Positions 15,730 through 23,797 of a DNA stretch of 26,551 nt are shown piece by piece. Position numbers and translations under genes: made by a program. The notes beneath the pieces were generated by a model, which searched no databases, was not told where the DNA came from, and was given only the letters and a program-made list of their open reading frames with translations. The DNA comes from Nitrosomonadaceae bacterium. GTDB taxonomy: Bacteria; Pseudomonadota; Gammaproteobacteria; Burkholderiales; Usitatibacteraceae. Location of the stretch: the NCBI GenBank assembly GCA_021300055.1, contig JAJTHU010000045.1, positions 1-26,551 on the forward strand, in the 5' to 3' direction. Position 1 is the stretch's first letter, and each line of letters begins with the position of its first letter.

Positions 15730-16530
15730 CTACTTCTTGCCAGTTGCCTTCTTAGCTGCCGGCTTCTTCGCGGCTACTTTTCTCGCAGCGGGTTTCTTTG
15801 CGGCTACTTTTTTCACGGCGGGTTTCTTTGCGGCTACTTTTTTCACGGCGGGTTTCTTTGCGGCTACTTTTCTCGCAGCGGGTTTCTTTGCCGCTACCTT
15901 GTCCGCGACGGGCTCAGTAGCCATTTTCTTTGCCGCAGGCTTCTTGGCTACTTTCTTCGGAGCTACCTTTTTCGCGGCTGGCGTCTTCGCGCTCTGCTTT
16001 GTCGTTGTCGCTTTCTTCGTCGCCACCTTCTTTGCAGCGGGTTTCTTCACAGTAGTCTTGGTGGCAGTTGCCTTCGCGGAGCTTGTCGTTCCTTCGGTGG
16101 CACGATCTGCCGCGCCTTTCTTAGCGGTGGCTTTCTTCTCAGTAGCGGGCAAGGGCGTTGGCTCGGCCGCCTTGGGGCGCGGAAAAACCACGATCCCATC
16201 CTGCCAGAGTTCTTCGAGCTTGTAGTACTCACGCACAGCAGGCTGCATGATGTGCACGACGACGTCACCGCAATCCACTAGCACCCATTCACCGGAGTCT
16301 TCACCCTCGTTGCCGTAAATGCTATAGCCCGCCTCTTTGACCTTTTCGATCACGTTGTGTGCGAGTGCACGCGTCTGGCGCGTGGAGTCGGCACTGGCAA
16401 TCGCGATGTAGTCCGACACCGTGGTGATCTTCGCCACATTGATGAGCTTGATGTCTTTTGCCTTGATGTCCTCAAGGGCGTCGATGACGACGTCGGTAAG
16501 CGCAGGACGAGCGCTGGAATTTTGTGCCAA
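15730..16530 (-). CDS. rsfS: Ribosome silencing factor RsfS with a long Lys/Ala-rich tail
   Basis: The first 118 residues are a complete RsfS domain: VVIDALEDIKAKDIKLINVA, DYIAIASADSTRQTRALAHN, GEDSGEWVLVDCGDVVVHIM and REYYKLEELW. RsfS binds uL14 on the large subunit and blocks 30S joining during slow growth. The remaining 148 residues are low-complexity lysine, alanine and proline, rather like histone H1 or AlgP tails, with five tandem decapeptides at 211-260. The usual protein is about 105-130 residues, so this is roughly twice the length. The only possible start after the in-frame TAG of nadD is TTG 16530, with GGAG ten bases upstream. It lies 27 bases after nadD, the conserved order. Confidence 0.93.
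   Translation of the reverse strand: MAQNSSARPALTDVVIDALEDIKAKDIKLINVAKITTVSDYIAIASADSTRQTRALAHNVIEKVKEAGYSIYGNEGEDSGEWVLVDCGDVVVHIMQPAVREYYKLEELWQDGIVVFPRPKAAEPTPLPATEKKATAKKGAADRATEGTTSSAKATATKTTVKKPAAKKVATKKATTTKQSAKTPAAKKVAPKKVAKKPAAKKMATEPVADKVAAKKPAARKVAAKKPAVKKVAAKKPAVKKVAAKKPAARKVAAKKPAAKKATGKK
15751..15900 (-). repeat. Five 30-bp tandem repeats encoding the RsfS tail
   Basis: Five consecutive 30-bp units encode KVAAKKPA followed by two variable residues (AR, VK, VK, AR, AK), residues 211-260 of RsfS. The two central copies are near-identical in DNA, which points to recent expansion or gene conversion, while the outer ones have drifted. Such arrays can gain or lose units by slippage without shifting the frame. 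Confidence 0.85.
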
Positions 16531-16557
16531 GTGCGAAGTTCTCCGTCTGGTTGATTT

Positions 16558-17157
16558 CTACCGATAAAGCTGCTGCTGCTGAATATAGTCGTAAACGCTG
16601 GCTGGTACCATTTCTCGTAGTCTTGTGCTCGCCTCGACCGCAGCCGCTCTGTCCGCACCACTTGCTTGCTGAAAAAGAGTGCGAATCTCGGTTGACGAAA
16701 TCGCCGGGGGAGCGCACTCGATTTCACGAGCGCAAAAGTTTCCCGACGGCCGCGATAAGGCAGCGCCTGCTCGGCGTACGACTGCGAACGTCGCTAACGT
16801 CGCGAGCGTCTTCGCCTCGTGCCAAGTGTCGAGCTGCGCGTAACTGTCGCCGCCGATCAGCCAATAGCGCGTGTAGTCGGGGTAGGCACGTGCTAACTCC
16901 CAAAGCGTATCGACTGTGTAGGTTGGTCCTTCGCGCCGCAACTCACGTTGGTCGACTTGTGCCTCGGGAAAAGCCAAACGGAGCATCGCCATGCGGTGCG
17001 CAGCGCTCGCAATCGGCATTCGTCCCTTTTGCCATGGGTTTCCCACGGGTATCAGCAGACTTTTGGCGGGCTGCAGCGCTGTGACCGCCGCACGCCATAT
17101 GGCGATGTGGCCGTTATGCACCGGGTCGAACGAGCCACCGAAGAGCAGCAAGATCAT
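16558..17157 (-). CDS. nadD: Nicotinate-nucleotide adenylyltransferase
   Basis: 199 residues, slightly short of the common 205-215. Clear motifs are LLFGGSFDPVHNGHIAIWRA, with the HxGH nucleotidyltransferase site, DTWHEAKTLATL in the middle, and the C-terminal PPAISSTEIRTLF (ISSTxIR). The enzyme adenylates nicotinate mononucleotide to deamido-NAD in the cytoplasm, a required step of NAD synthesis. ATG 17157 lies 17 bp after the proA stop; no strong ribosome binding site is visible. The end (YDYIQQQQLYR) precedes rsfS, a widely conserved nadD-rsfS pair. Confidence 0.96.
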   Translation of the reverse strand: MILLLFGGSFDPVHNGHIAIWRAAVTALQPAKSLLIPVGNPWQKGRMPIASAAHRMAMLRLAFPEAQVDQRELRREGPTYTVDTLWELARAYPDYTRYWLIGGDSYAQLDTWHEAKTLATLATFAVVRRAGAALSRPSGNFCAREIECAPPAISSTEIRTLFQQASGADRAAAVEASTRLREMVPASVYDYIQQQQLYR

Positions 17158-17174
17158 GTTTTAGGCACGCCGCA

Positions 17175-18470
17175 TCACGTGCGAATTTCGCCGTGGCCGC
17201 GGACGACCCACTTCAGCGAAGTCAGCCCTTCTAGGCCAACCGGACCGCGCGCATGCAGCTTGTCAGTCGAGATGCCGATCTCTGCGCCGAGGCCGAACTC
17301 GAAGCCATCGGCAAAACGGGTCGAGGCATTCACCATCACCGACGCGGAATCGACTTCACGCAAAAAGCGTTCGGCCCGCGCGCCATCGCGTGTGATGATT
17401 GAGTCTGTATGTGCAGATCCATACGTGCTGATGTGCTCCATCGCAGCGTCTAGCCCATCGACAACACGAATCGCAATGATGGGTGCGAGGTATTCAGTGC
17501 GCCAGTCTTCCTCAGTAGCCGCGACCACTGCGGTGCCGGCGCGCTGCAAAATCGCCATGGTGCGATCGCAGCCGCGCATCTCGACCCCTTTGTCAGCGTA
17601 GATCGTCGCAATGCGCGGCAAGAACGTTTCTGCAATCGGCGCGTCGACCAGCAAGGTTTCCATCGTGTTGCACGGCGAATACCGTTGTGTTTTTGCGTTA
17701 TCCGCAATGCGGACTGCCATTTCAAGATCTGCGTCGCGGTCCACAAATACATGGCAGACGCCATCGAGATGCTTGATGACCGGAACCTTGGCGTCGTTGG
17801 CGATGCGCGAGGTCAAGCTCTTGCCGCCCCGCGGAATCAGCACGTCGATCACACCTCGCATGCTGAGCATTTCGCCCACAGCGGCACGATCGGTCGTGGC
17901 GACGAGTTGAATGCACGCGGCCGGAAGCCCGGCGCGCTCGAGGCCAACTAACATCGCCGCGTGGATGGCGCGATTCGAGTCGATCGCTTCCGATCCGCCA
18001 CGCAGAATGCAGGCGTTGCCACTTTTCAAACAAAGGGCAGCAGCATCAGCCGTCACATTGGGGCGCGATTCATAAATCATACCGATCACGCCAAGCGGAA
18101 CGCGCATGCGCCCGACCTCAATACCAGTAGGGCGCCGGTCGAATGCAGAGGTTTCGCCGATGGGATCCGCAAGTGCAGCCACTTGGCGCAGCCCTTCAGC
18201 CATGGCTTCAATCGCGCGCTCGTTGAGTTTGAGCCGATCGACGAACGCGGCGTCCTGCGTTTGCTGCGCGCGGGCGACATCGAGTGCGTTGGCTGCAAGG
18301 ATTTCGGCGCGTTGCGCGATCAATGCGTCGGCCGCTGCCGCGAGCGCCATATTCTTTTGTGACGTTGGCGTGCGCGCCAGCACGCGCGCCGCAGCGCGCG
18401 CGGCTGCACCTATGGCGCGCATATGCGCGGGTATGTCGTTCTCGGCGTTGGCTTGCGAGAGATCGTTCAC
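17175..18470 (-). CDS. proA: Gamma-glutamyl phosphate reductase
   Basis: I set the start at GTG 18470, seven bases after the holA stop and with TAGG six bases upstream; the open frame extends to 18545 only by overlapping holA. The product is 431 residues (E. coli ProA 417). Marks are GVIGMIYESRPNVTADAAAL, LKSGNACILRGGSEA, LIPRGGKSLT, and the active-site region TQRYSPCNTMETLLV with the catalytic cysteine. It reduces gamma-glutamyl phosphate to glutamate semialdehyde with NADPH in proline synthesis. Neither proB nor another step is adjacent; proC is in this window in a separate operon. The Ala-rich N-terminal 20-40 residues are slightly longer than usual. Confidence 0.95.
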   Translation of the reverse strand: MNDLSQANAENDIPAHMRAIGAAARAAARVLARTPTSQKNMALAAAADALIAQRAEILAANALDVARAQQTQDAAFVDRLKLNERAIEAMAEGLRQVAALADPIGETSAFDRRPTGIEVGRMRVPLGVIGMIYESRPNVTADAAALCLKSGNACILRGGSEAIDSNRAIHAAMLVGLERAGLPAACIQLVATTDRAAVGEMLSMRGVIDVLIPRGGKSLTSRIANDAKVPVIKHLDGVCHVFVDRDADLEMAVRIADNAKTQRYSPCNTMETLLVDAPIAETFLPRIATIYADKGVEMRGCDRTMAILQRAGTAVVAATEEDWRTEYLAPIIAIRVVDGLDAAMEHISTYGSAHTDSIITRDGARAERFLREVDSASVMVNASTRFADGFEFGLGAEIGISTDKLHARGPVGLEGLTSLKWVVRGHGEIRT

Positions 18471-18477
18471 GATAGAC

Positions 18478-19482
18478 CTAAGCAGCGGGCATGGTGACGG
18501 GCAAGCGTTGTCCGGCGAGGCCGCAGCAAAACTGCAGCAGCGCATCCCAGACGTCGTTGCCGTTTACACCCTTGATCATGCGGTCAATTGTAGCGGCTTG
18601 GCGATTGAGCCGTACCAGACTGGCTGCGCTGTGTTTGCGAGCAAGCTTGTCGAGCTCGCGCGCTTTTGCGGGAAAAGGTGGCCTGCCGGCTTTCGTGAGT
18701 CCATTCGTGCGCTGCAATGCACGGAGTTCGCTCGTGAGCATCCACAGAATTAGCGGCGGCGGTTCCCCTTCGGCTTTGAGTCCGTCGAGCATACGCGCGA
18801 TGCGTGCGGTATCTCCAGCATGAATCGCTTGCACCAAGTTTGCCGTCGAATATCGCGAAACGTTGGCAATACTCGACTCAAGTTGTGCCAATGTGACTTC
18901 GCCCGGCGGGCAAAGCAACGAGAGCTTTTCGACTTCCTGCTTCGCTGCGAGCAAGTTACCTTCGACGCGGTCTGCAAGGTAATCCAATGCCTCCGGCGGC
19001 GCGTGTAGGCCGACGCGCTGCATGCGCGCGCTCAGCCAGCGCGGCAGGTTGCTGCGGTCGATCGGCTGCGATTCGATCATGGTCGCTGCGGCTTCAAGCG
19101 CGATGAACCACTTGGTTTGCTTGCCCTGCCAGTCGAGCTCTGGCAGCGTGACCAACGTAACGGTGTCATCGGGAAGGCGTGCGCAAAACGCCTCAATCGC
19201 CTGACCACCTTCCTTTCCAGGCTTGCCCGTTGGAATGCGTAACTCGAGTAATCGCTGCGTCGCAAACAGCGAGAGTGCGCTGCCTGCCGCGGATAAACGC
19301 GACCAGTCGAAACCCGACTCGGCGGTGAACACCTCGCGCTCTGTGTAGCCCAACTGTTTGGCGAGGTTGCGCAGGGCATCTGCTGCTTCGAGTGCGCCGA
19401 GCGGCTCTGCGCCATGGATGACGTAAAGCGGCGCCAGTTGCTTAGGGGGGCGATCTACGAACTGATCAGCGGTTAAGCGCAT
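18478..19482 (-). CDS. holA: DNA polymerase III delta subunit
   Basis: 334 residues, typical of HolA. It begins MRLTADQFVDRPPKQLAPLY and continues VIHGAEPLGALEAADALR, the expected start of the delta subunit. Later segments are SGFDWSRL, FSRLPD-like FCARLPDDTVTLVTLPELDW, ALDYLADRVEGNLLAAKQEV and EKLSLL, then the region IARMLDGLKAEGEPPPLILW and MLTSELRALQ. The delta subunit opens the beta sliding clamp inside the clamp loader, in the cytoplasm at replication forks. It lies between lptE and proA on the same strand; lptE-holA is a conserved pair in Proteobacteria. Confidence 0.93.
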   Translation of the reverse strand: MRLTADQFVDRPPKQLAPLYVIHGAEPLGALEAADALRNLAKQLGYTEREVFTAESGFDWSRLSAAGSALSLFATQRLLELRIPTGKPGKEGGQAIEAFCARLPDDTVTLVTLPELDWQGKQTKWFIALEAAATMIESQPIDRSNLPRWLSARMQRVGLHAPPEALDYLADRVEGNLLAAKQEVEKLSLLCPPGEVTLAQLESSIANVSRYSTANLVQAIHAGDTARIARMLDGLKAEGEPPPLILWMLTSELRALQRTNGLTKAGRPPFPAKARELDKLARKHSAASLVRLNRQAATIDRMIKGVNGNDVWDALLQFCCGLAGQRLPVTMPAA

Positions 19483-19530
19483 GCGCGTGTGAACAACGAG
19501 ACGAACAACCGGTAGACCAATGCCGACACG

Positions 19531-20034
19531 TTATCCGGCCTTGCGAACCGCGATCATGCGGCGCAAGATCTGCCCGGTCGCGTCCCGCTCCATGTCTTGG
19601 TACAGCATTTGTTCTTCTTGCTGCTTGGCGATGACGCGCGAGTCATCGTAGGCGAACGTGCGCCTTAGCAAGATCTCGCTGGTGGGGATGATGACATTGC
19701 CCTTGCCATCGACGAACTGATAGCTCACCTTCATGCGCAATTCGAACTCACGCACGCGACCGGCGCCCGAGAGCGACAGAATCTGTCGGTCGCGGCGTTC
19801 CTCGATGATCGTGAGTGCGGCCTCCGCATCTTTGGCGTTCGGCACTAGCTTGGTTTGCGTGGAAGTGAGCTCGCGGCGGATCTGCCCCGCAACCACCGAG
19901 TTACCGTTTGAGGTAACGGAAATACTCTTGTAGGGTAGTTCGTACGAGCCGCGCAGCGCGAAACCGCACCCGGCGAGCAGCGCGGTAGCGAGCAATGCGA
20001 CTAATGTGCCCTTCACGATCCTAGACAACGACAT
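19531..20034 (-). CDS. lptE: LPS-assembly lipoprotein LptE
   Basis: From ATG 20034 the product is 167 residues with a lipoprotein signal: MSLSRIVKGTLVALLATALL then AGCGFALRG, so Cys is the likely lipidated residue. This start has GGGAAGG seven bases upstream, better than the frame's earlier opening at 20055. The mature part (GFALRGSYELPYKSISVTSN) matches LptE. It is anchored in the outer membrane and plugs the LptD barrel, helping LPS reach the cell surface. The start lies inside the end of leuS (14 bp overlap), so it is likely translationally coupled. The LPS core genes at the left end of the window act earlier in the same pathway. Confidence 0.94.
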   Translation of the reverse strand: MSLSRIVKGTLVALLATALLAGCGFALRGSYELPYKSISVTSNGNSVVAGQIRRELTSTQTKLVPNAKDAEAALTIIEERRDRQILSLSGAGRVREFELRMKVSYQFVDGKGNVIIPTSEILLRRTFAYDDSRVIAKQQEEQMLYQDMERDATGQILRRMIAVRKAG

Positions 20035-22669
20035 TGATGAGCCTTCCCGGAACAACGATCAATTTCTTGATCGGCTTGCCCTCAGTATGCTTCGCCACGC
20101 CCGCGTCTGCCAGCACCAGCTTTTCGATGGCGTCCTTGCTGGCATCCTTGGGCACACAAATGTGACCGCGCAGCTTACCGTTCACCTGCACCACGAGCTC
20201 GATCTCGTCCTGCTCGAGTGCGGCGGGATCAGGTTCTGGCCACGGCGCATCGATGATGTCGCCGTGAATGGCGGCGAAGCCGAGGTCGTTCCACAAGTGC
20301 CAGCAGATGTGCGGCGCGAGTGGGTAAAGCGTGCGCAACAAAATCGAAATACCCTCGGCGCGCACAGCATCCCAATCAGCGCCAACATTGGCCTTACTGC
20401 CCTCAAGTGCGTTCAGCATTTTCATGCCAGCCGAGACCACCGTGTTGTACTGCAAACGCGCGTAGTCATGTGTGGCCTGCTGCAACACGCTGTGGATCTC
20501 AAAACGCAGTTTCTTGGCGGCTGCGCTCAGATTGTTGGGATCAAGCACGGGTGCCGAGTTCGAGGCGGCTTTGCTTGAAATCGCCCATGTATAAAGGCGC
20601 TTCAAAAATCGATACACGCCCTCCGCACCGGAGTCGGACCACGCTGCACTCTGCTCGGGTGGCCCTGCAAACATCACGTAAGCGCGCGCGGTATCCGCGC
20701 CAAACTTGGCAATGATGTCTTTCGGCTCGACGACATTGTTCTTCGACTTGGACATCTTCTCCATGCCGCCGAGCATCACAGGTTGACCATCTTCCTTGGC
20801 GATGGCACCTGTAGGCCTGCCCTTGTCGTCGTAGTGAATCTCGACTTCACTCGGGTAGAACCAGCGCTTTTTTCCGGCGGCATCTTCGCGGTAAAAGCAC
20901 TCCGCCGAGAGCATGCCCTGCGTGAACAAATTGGTGAAGGGTTCCTTGAAAGACACGAGGCCCAGGTCGTGCATCACCCTCGTCCAGAAGCGCGCATAGA
21001 GCAAATGCAACACCGCGTGCTCAATGCCGCCGATGTACTGATCCATTGGCATCCAGTACTCGTTGCGCGCATCGACCATCGCCTCTGCGTTGTCTGGATT
21101 GCAATAGCGCATGAAGTACCACGACGAATCGACGAACGTATCCATGGTGTCGGTTTCGCGCGTGGCGGGTTTGCCGCATTGGGGGCAGGTGCACTGCAAA
21201 AAGCGTTGGTCCTTCTTCAGCGGACTGCCGCTGCCGTCCGGCACCAAATCCTCTGGCAACACCACCGGCAAATCCTTTTCAGGAACGGGGACAGGGCCGC
21301 AGTCATCGCAATGAATGATCGGGATCGGCGTGCCCCAATAGCGCTGACGTGAAATGCCCCAATCGCGCAAACGCCAAGTGGTGCGCTTCTCGCCACCGAT
21401 GGCGCTGGTTTGCTCGGCGACGTAGTTGATGGCCTTTTCGAAATTCATGCCGTTCATGGCACCCGACTCGATGCATACGCCATGATCGCCATAGTGCTGC
21501 TGCCACGAATCTGTCGAATATGGTTTCCCAAGGTCGATCACTGGTTTGATGGTGATGCCGTACTTCTTCGCAAACGCAAAATCGCGCTCGTCGTGCGCGG
21601 GAACACCCATCACCGCGCCATCGCCGTAGCTCATCAACACATAGTTCCCGATCCACACGGGAATCTGTTCCTCCGTGAGCGGGTGCGTAACGGTCAAGCC
21701 CGTCGGCACACCCTCTTTGTCTTTCGCGGCAAGTTCGGCCTCGGTGGTGCCGCCTTGCTTGGCCTTCTCAATGAACTCGGCAATCGCGGGATTGCTTTTC
21801 GCGGCATGCTGCGCCAGCGGATGTTCAGGTGCTACCGCACAGAACGTGACGCCCATGGTCGTGTCGGCGCGGGTGGTGAAGACAAATAGCTTGCCGTCTT
21901 GGATCAAGCCAGCGTCGTCACGAATCGTATGCAAGAAAGGGAATCGCACGCCCTCGGATTTGCCAATCCAGTTCTCTTGCATCGTTCGCACTTGCGAGGG
22001 CCAGCCCGTCAAATCGTTTTTGACGGCATCGAGTAGCGGCTGCGCATACTGCGTGATGCCGAGGTAGTAGCCGGGAATCTCTTTCTTTTCGACCAGTGCC
22101 CCGGAGCGCCAACCACGGCCATCAATGACTTGCTCGTTGGCAAGCACGGTTTGATCGATCGGATCCCAATTCACAATCTGTGTCTTGCGATACGCGATGC
22201 CTTTTTCCAGCATTTTCAGAAACAGCCACTGATTCCACTTGTAGTAGTCGGGCTTGCAGGTAGTGACCTCGCGCGACCAATCGAATGCCAAGCCCAAGGG
22301 CTGCATTTGCGATTTCATCTCGGTGATGTTTTGGTACGTCCACGCGGCGGGCGGCGCACCGTTCGCCATCGCCGCGTTCTCAGCAGGCAGACCGAAGGCA
22401 TCCCAGCCCATCGGCATCAAGACGTTGTAACCTTTCATGCGCAGGTGACGCAACATCACATCGTTGATCGTGTAATTGCGCACATGACCCATATGCAACT
22501 TGCCCGACGGGTAAGGCAGCATCGAGCACGCATAGAACTTCGGCTTTAGCTTGCCGTGACGATCTGTGGCATTTTCCACAACACGATAAGCGTCCGCGCG
22601 GTTCCAAGCGGACTGCGCCGCTGTTTCGATTGTTTTTGGGTCGTATTTTTGTACTTCGACTGAATCCAT
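20021..22669 (-). CDS. leuS: Leucyl-tRNA synthetase
   Basis: 882 residues, full length for a bacterial LeuRS. Class I signatures are intact: the HIGH motif as HMGH in PYPSGKLHMGHVRNYTI, and KMSKS in GGMEKMSKSKNNVVEP. The CP1 editing domain has GVPTGLTVTHPLTEEQIPVW and VMGVPAHDERDFAFAKKYGI (the conserved Asp of the editing site). A zinc-like cluster is visible at CTCPQCGKPATRETDTMDTF. The enzyme charges tRNA-Leu and proofreads mischarged products in the cytoplasm. ATG 22669 opens the nine-gene train, and a TATAAT-like -10 lies about 36 bases upstream. Confidence 0.98.
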   Translation of the reverse strand: MDSVEVQKYDPKTIETAAQSAWNRADAYRVVENATDRHGKLKPKFYACSMLPYPSGKLHMGHVRNYTINDVMLRHLRMKGYNVLMPMGWDAFGLPAENAAMANGAPPAAWTYQNITEMKSQMQPLGLAFDWSREVTTCKPDYYKWNQWLFLKMLEKGIAYRKTQIVNWDPIDQTVLANEQVIDGRGWRSGALVEKKEIPGYYLGITQYAQPLLDAVKNDLTGWPSQVRTMQENWIGKSEGVRFPFLHTIRDDAGLIQDGKLFVFTTRADTTMGVTFCAVAPEHPLAQHAAKSNPAIAEFIEKAKQGGTTEAELAAKDKEGVPTGLTVTHPLTEEQIPVWIGNYVLMSYGDGAVMGVPAHDERDFAFAKKYGITIKPVIDLGKPYSTDSWQQHYGDHGVCIESGAMNGMNFEKAINYVAEQTSAIGGEKRTTWRLRDWGISRQRYWGTPIPIIHCDDCGPVPVPEKDLPVVLPEDLVPDGSGSPLKKDQRFLQCTCPQCGKPATRETDTMDTFVDSSWYFMRYCNPDNAEAMVDARNEYWMPMDQYIGGIEHAVLHLLYARFWTRVMHDLGLVSFKEPFTNLFTQGMLSAECFYREDAAGKKRWFYPSEVEIHYDDKGRPTGAIAKEDGQPVMLGGMEKMSKSKNNVVEPKDIIAKFGADTARAYVMFAGPPEQSAAWSDSGAEGVYRFLKRLYTWAISSKAASNSAPVLDPNNLSAAAKKLRFEIHSVLQQATHDYARLQYNTVVSAGMKMLNALEGSKANVGADWDAVRAEGISILLRTLYPLAPHICWHLWNDLGFAAIHGDIIDAPWPEPDPAALEQDEIELVVQVNGKLRGHICVPKDASKDAIEKLVLADAGVAKHTEGKPIKKLIVVPGRLINVVV

Positions 22670-22704
22670 TTCGGCCGCGACTACGTAACTGTAGAGAACC
22701 CAAC

Positions 22705-22710
22705 ATTATA
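22705..22710 (-). promoter_or_regulatory. TATAAT -10 element for the leuS train
   Basis: Read on the minus strand, 22710-22705 is a perfect TATAAT, 35 bases before the leuS ATG, in CTCTGTATAATG. A good -35 is not evident (GGGCTT at 16 bp spacing is the nearest). It is the best candidate for the start of the leuS to rng transcript. Confidence 0.45.
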
Positions 22711-22845
22711 CAGAGCGCACCCTAGCAAGCCCCGCGGGTCTTGTGGCCGTCATAGGGAAAATGTGGCAACTTAGAAGTCAACACGCAAGCGTCAACATGT
22801 CATCAGGGCTCGCAGCATGATTTGGGCGACATAGAAAAATCACGA

Positions 22846-22878
22846 GCGCCTGCCAAGATGAGAACGAGCGGCAGGCGC
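22846..22878 (+). promoter_or_regulatory. 9-bp perfect hairpin in the leader of the FecR-SPOR gene
   Basis: GCGCCTGCC (22846-22854) pairs perfectly with GGCAGGCGC (22870-22878) around a 15-base loop, 22 bases before the ATG at 22901. It could shape the mRNA leader of the FecR-SPOR gene or end leftward read-through. No T run follows on the plus side. The surrounding 231-bp gap (22670-22900) also has a GTCAACA direct repeat at 22777 and 22791 but no other clear feature. Confidence 0.4.
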
Positions 22879-22900
22879 ACTTAACTCTTTCGGGGGCAGT

Positions 22901-23765
22901 ATGTTCAAGTTGCAAGCATTTTTTCGTGCGCTGTTTTGTGTCGGTATAGCGCTGCTGACGACGGGCGCCGCGCCGAGTTTTGCGGCCACGGTGATCGGTC
23001 GTGTTGATTCGCTGGTCTCGCCCGCTTTTCTTGATCGCAATGGATTGACGGTACCGGTTGCGGCGGGTGTCGAACTCTTTGCCGGCGATCGTTTGCGTAA
23101 CGGCCCAGGCGCGCGTCTGCTGATGGTGCTCGGTGAGGGTAGCGCCGTACGTATCGGCGAGAACGCGACGTTTGAAGTCACACAGGCCGAACGAAAGGGT
23201 GGTGTTTTCAACGCTGCTCTTGCCGTGGTCGAAGGTGCGTTTCGCTTCACGACAAGCGCGCTAGCAAAACGTCAGCCGCGCGATGTACGCATTAGCGTTG
23301 CTCGCAATGCGACCATCGGCATTCGCGGCACCGATCTTTAGGGCCGCGGACGTGACGACAAGGACATCGTCTGCTTAATCGAAGGCAAGATCGATGTCAC
23401 TGGCAACGATAACAAAACGCAGCGGCTCGACCAACCGCTGCAGTTCTTTCAATTAACGCGTACTGCCCCGCCCGAGCCCATTACATTTATCGACCCTAAG
23501 CAGTTGGCAGAGTGGGCGAAGGAAACCGACATACCCGATGGAACAGGTACCAACGCAAAGGGCGCGTGGCGCGTAGAGATGAGTGGCTTTGCAACCCGGG
23601 ATGCCGTGCAGGCGAGCCGTCGTGCGCTGCGCGCCGCAGGTTATGCGGCCGAACTGACACCGAACAACACGCTGACCGTTGCCGGTCAAGCTAGTGAGGC
23701 AGAAGCGCAGAGATTGGCTGCTCAGGTCCACATTTGGGATGACAAACATTCGCGTCAGTCGATAA
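22901..23765 (+). pseudogene. FecR-domain protein with C-terminal SPOR domain, two apparent lesions
   Basis: ATG 22901 (GGGGGC upstream) starts a signal peptide (about 1-28) and a FecR domain (to 146) ending ATIGIRGTDL, where an in-frame TAG lies at 23339-23341. Translation past it continues the family without a break: GRGRDDKDIVCLIEGKIDVT, then a SPOR domain (WRVEMSGFATRDAVQASRRA to AEAQRLAAQV). FecR proteins normally have Trp at the stop position, so TGG to TAG is likely. After LAAQV the frame gives an odd tail ending at 23809; removing one C of the CC near 23728 instead gives TFGMTNIRVSR and a TAA at 23763-23765, a typical SPOR end. Intact, it would be an exported peptidoglycan-binding protein. 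Either a decayed gene or sequence errors. Confidence 0.75.
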
Positions 23766-23797
23766 GCCGCCTAGCAAAGTGCCGATCGGTTATCACC

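Noticed and set aside
15751..15900. CRISPR-like array
   Set aside because: The 30-bp units are contiguous without spacers and encode the RsfS tail in frame.
15610..16281. 223-codon plus-strand frame opposite rsfS
   Set aside because: Its repetitive Gly/Phe/Leu/Cys-rich product is the mirror of the Lys/Ala repeats of rsfS; it has no ribosome binding site.
22777..22797. GTCAACA direct repeat, 14 bp period, upstream of the FecR-SPOR gene
   Set aside because: Seven bases twice at a non-helical spacing is not enough to call an operator.
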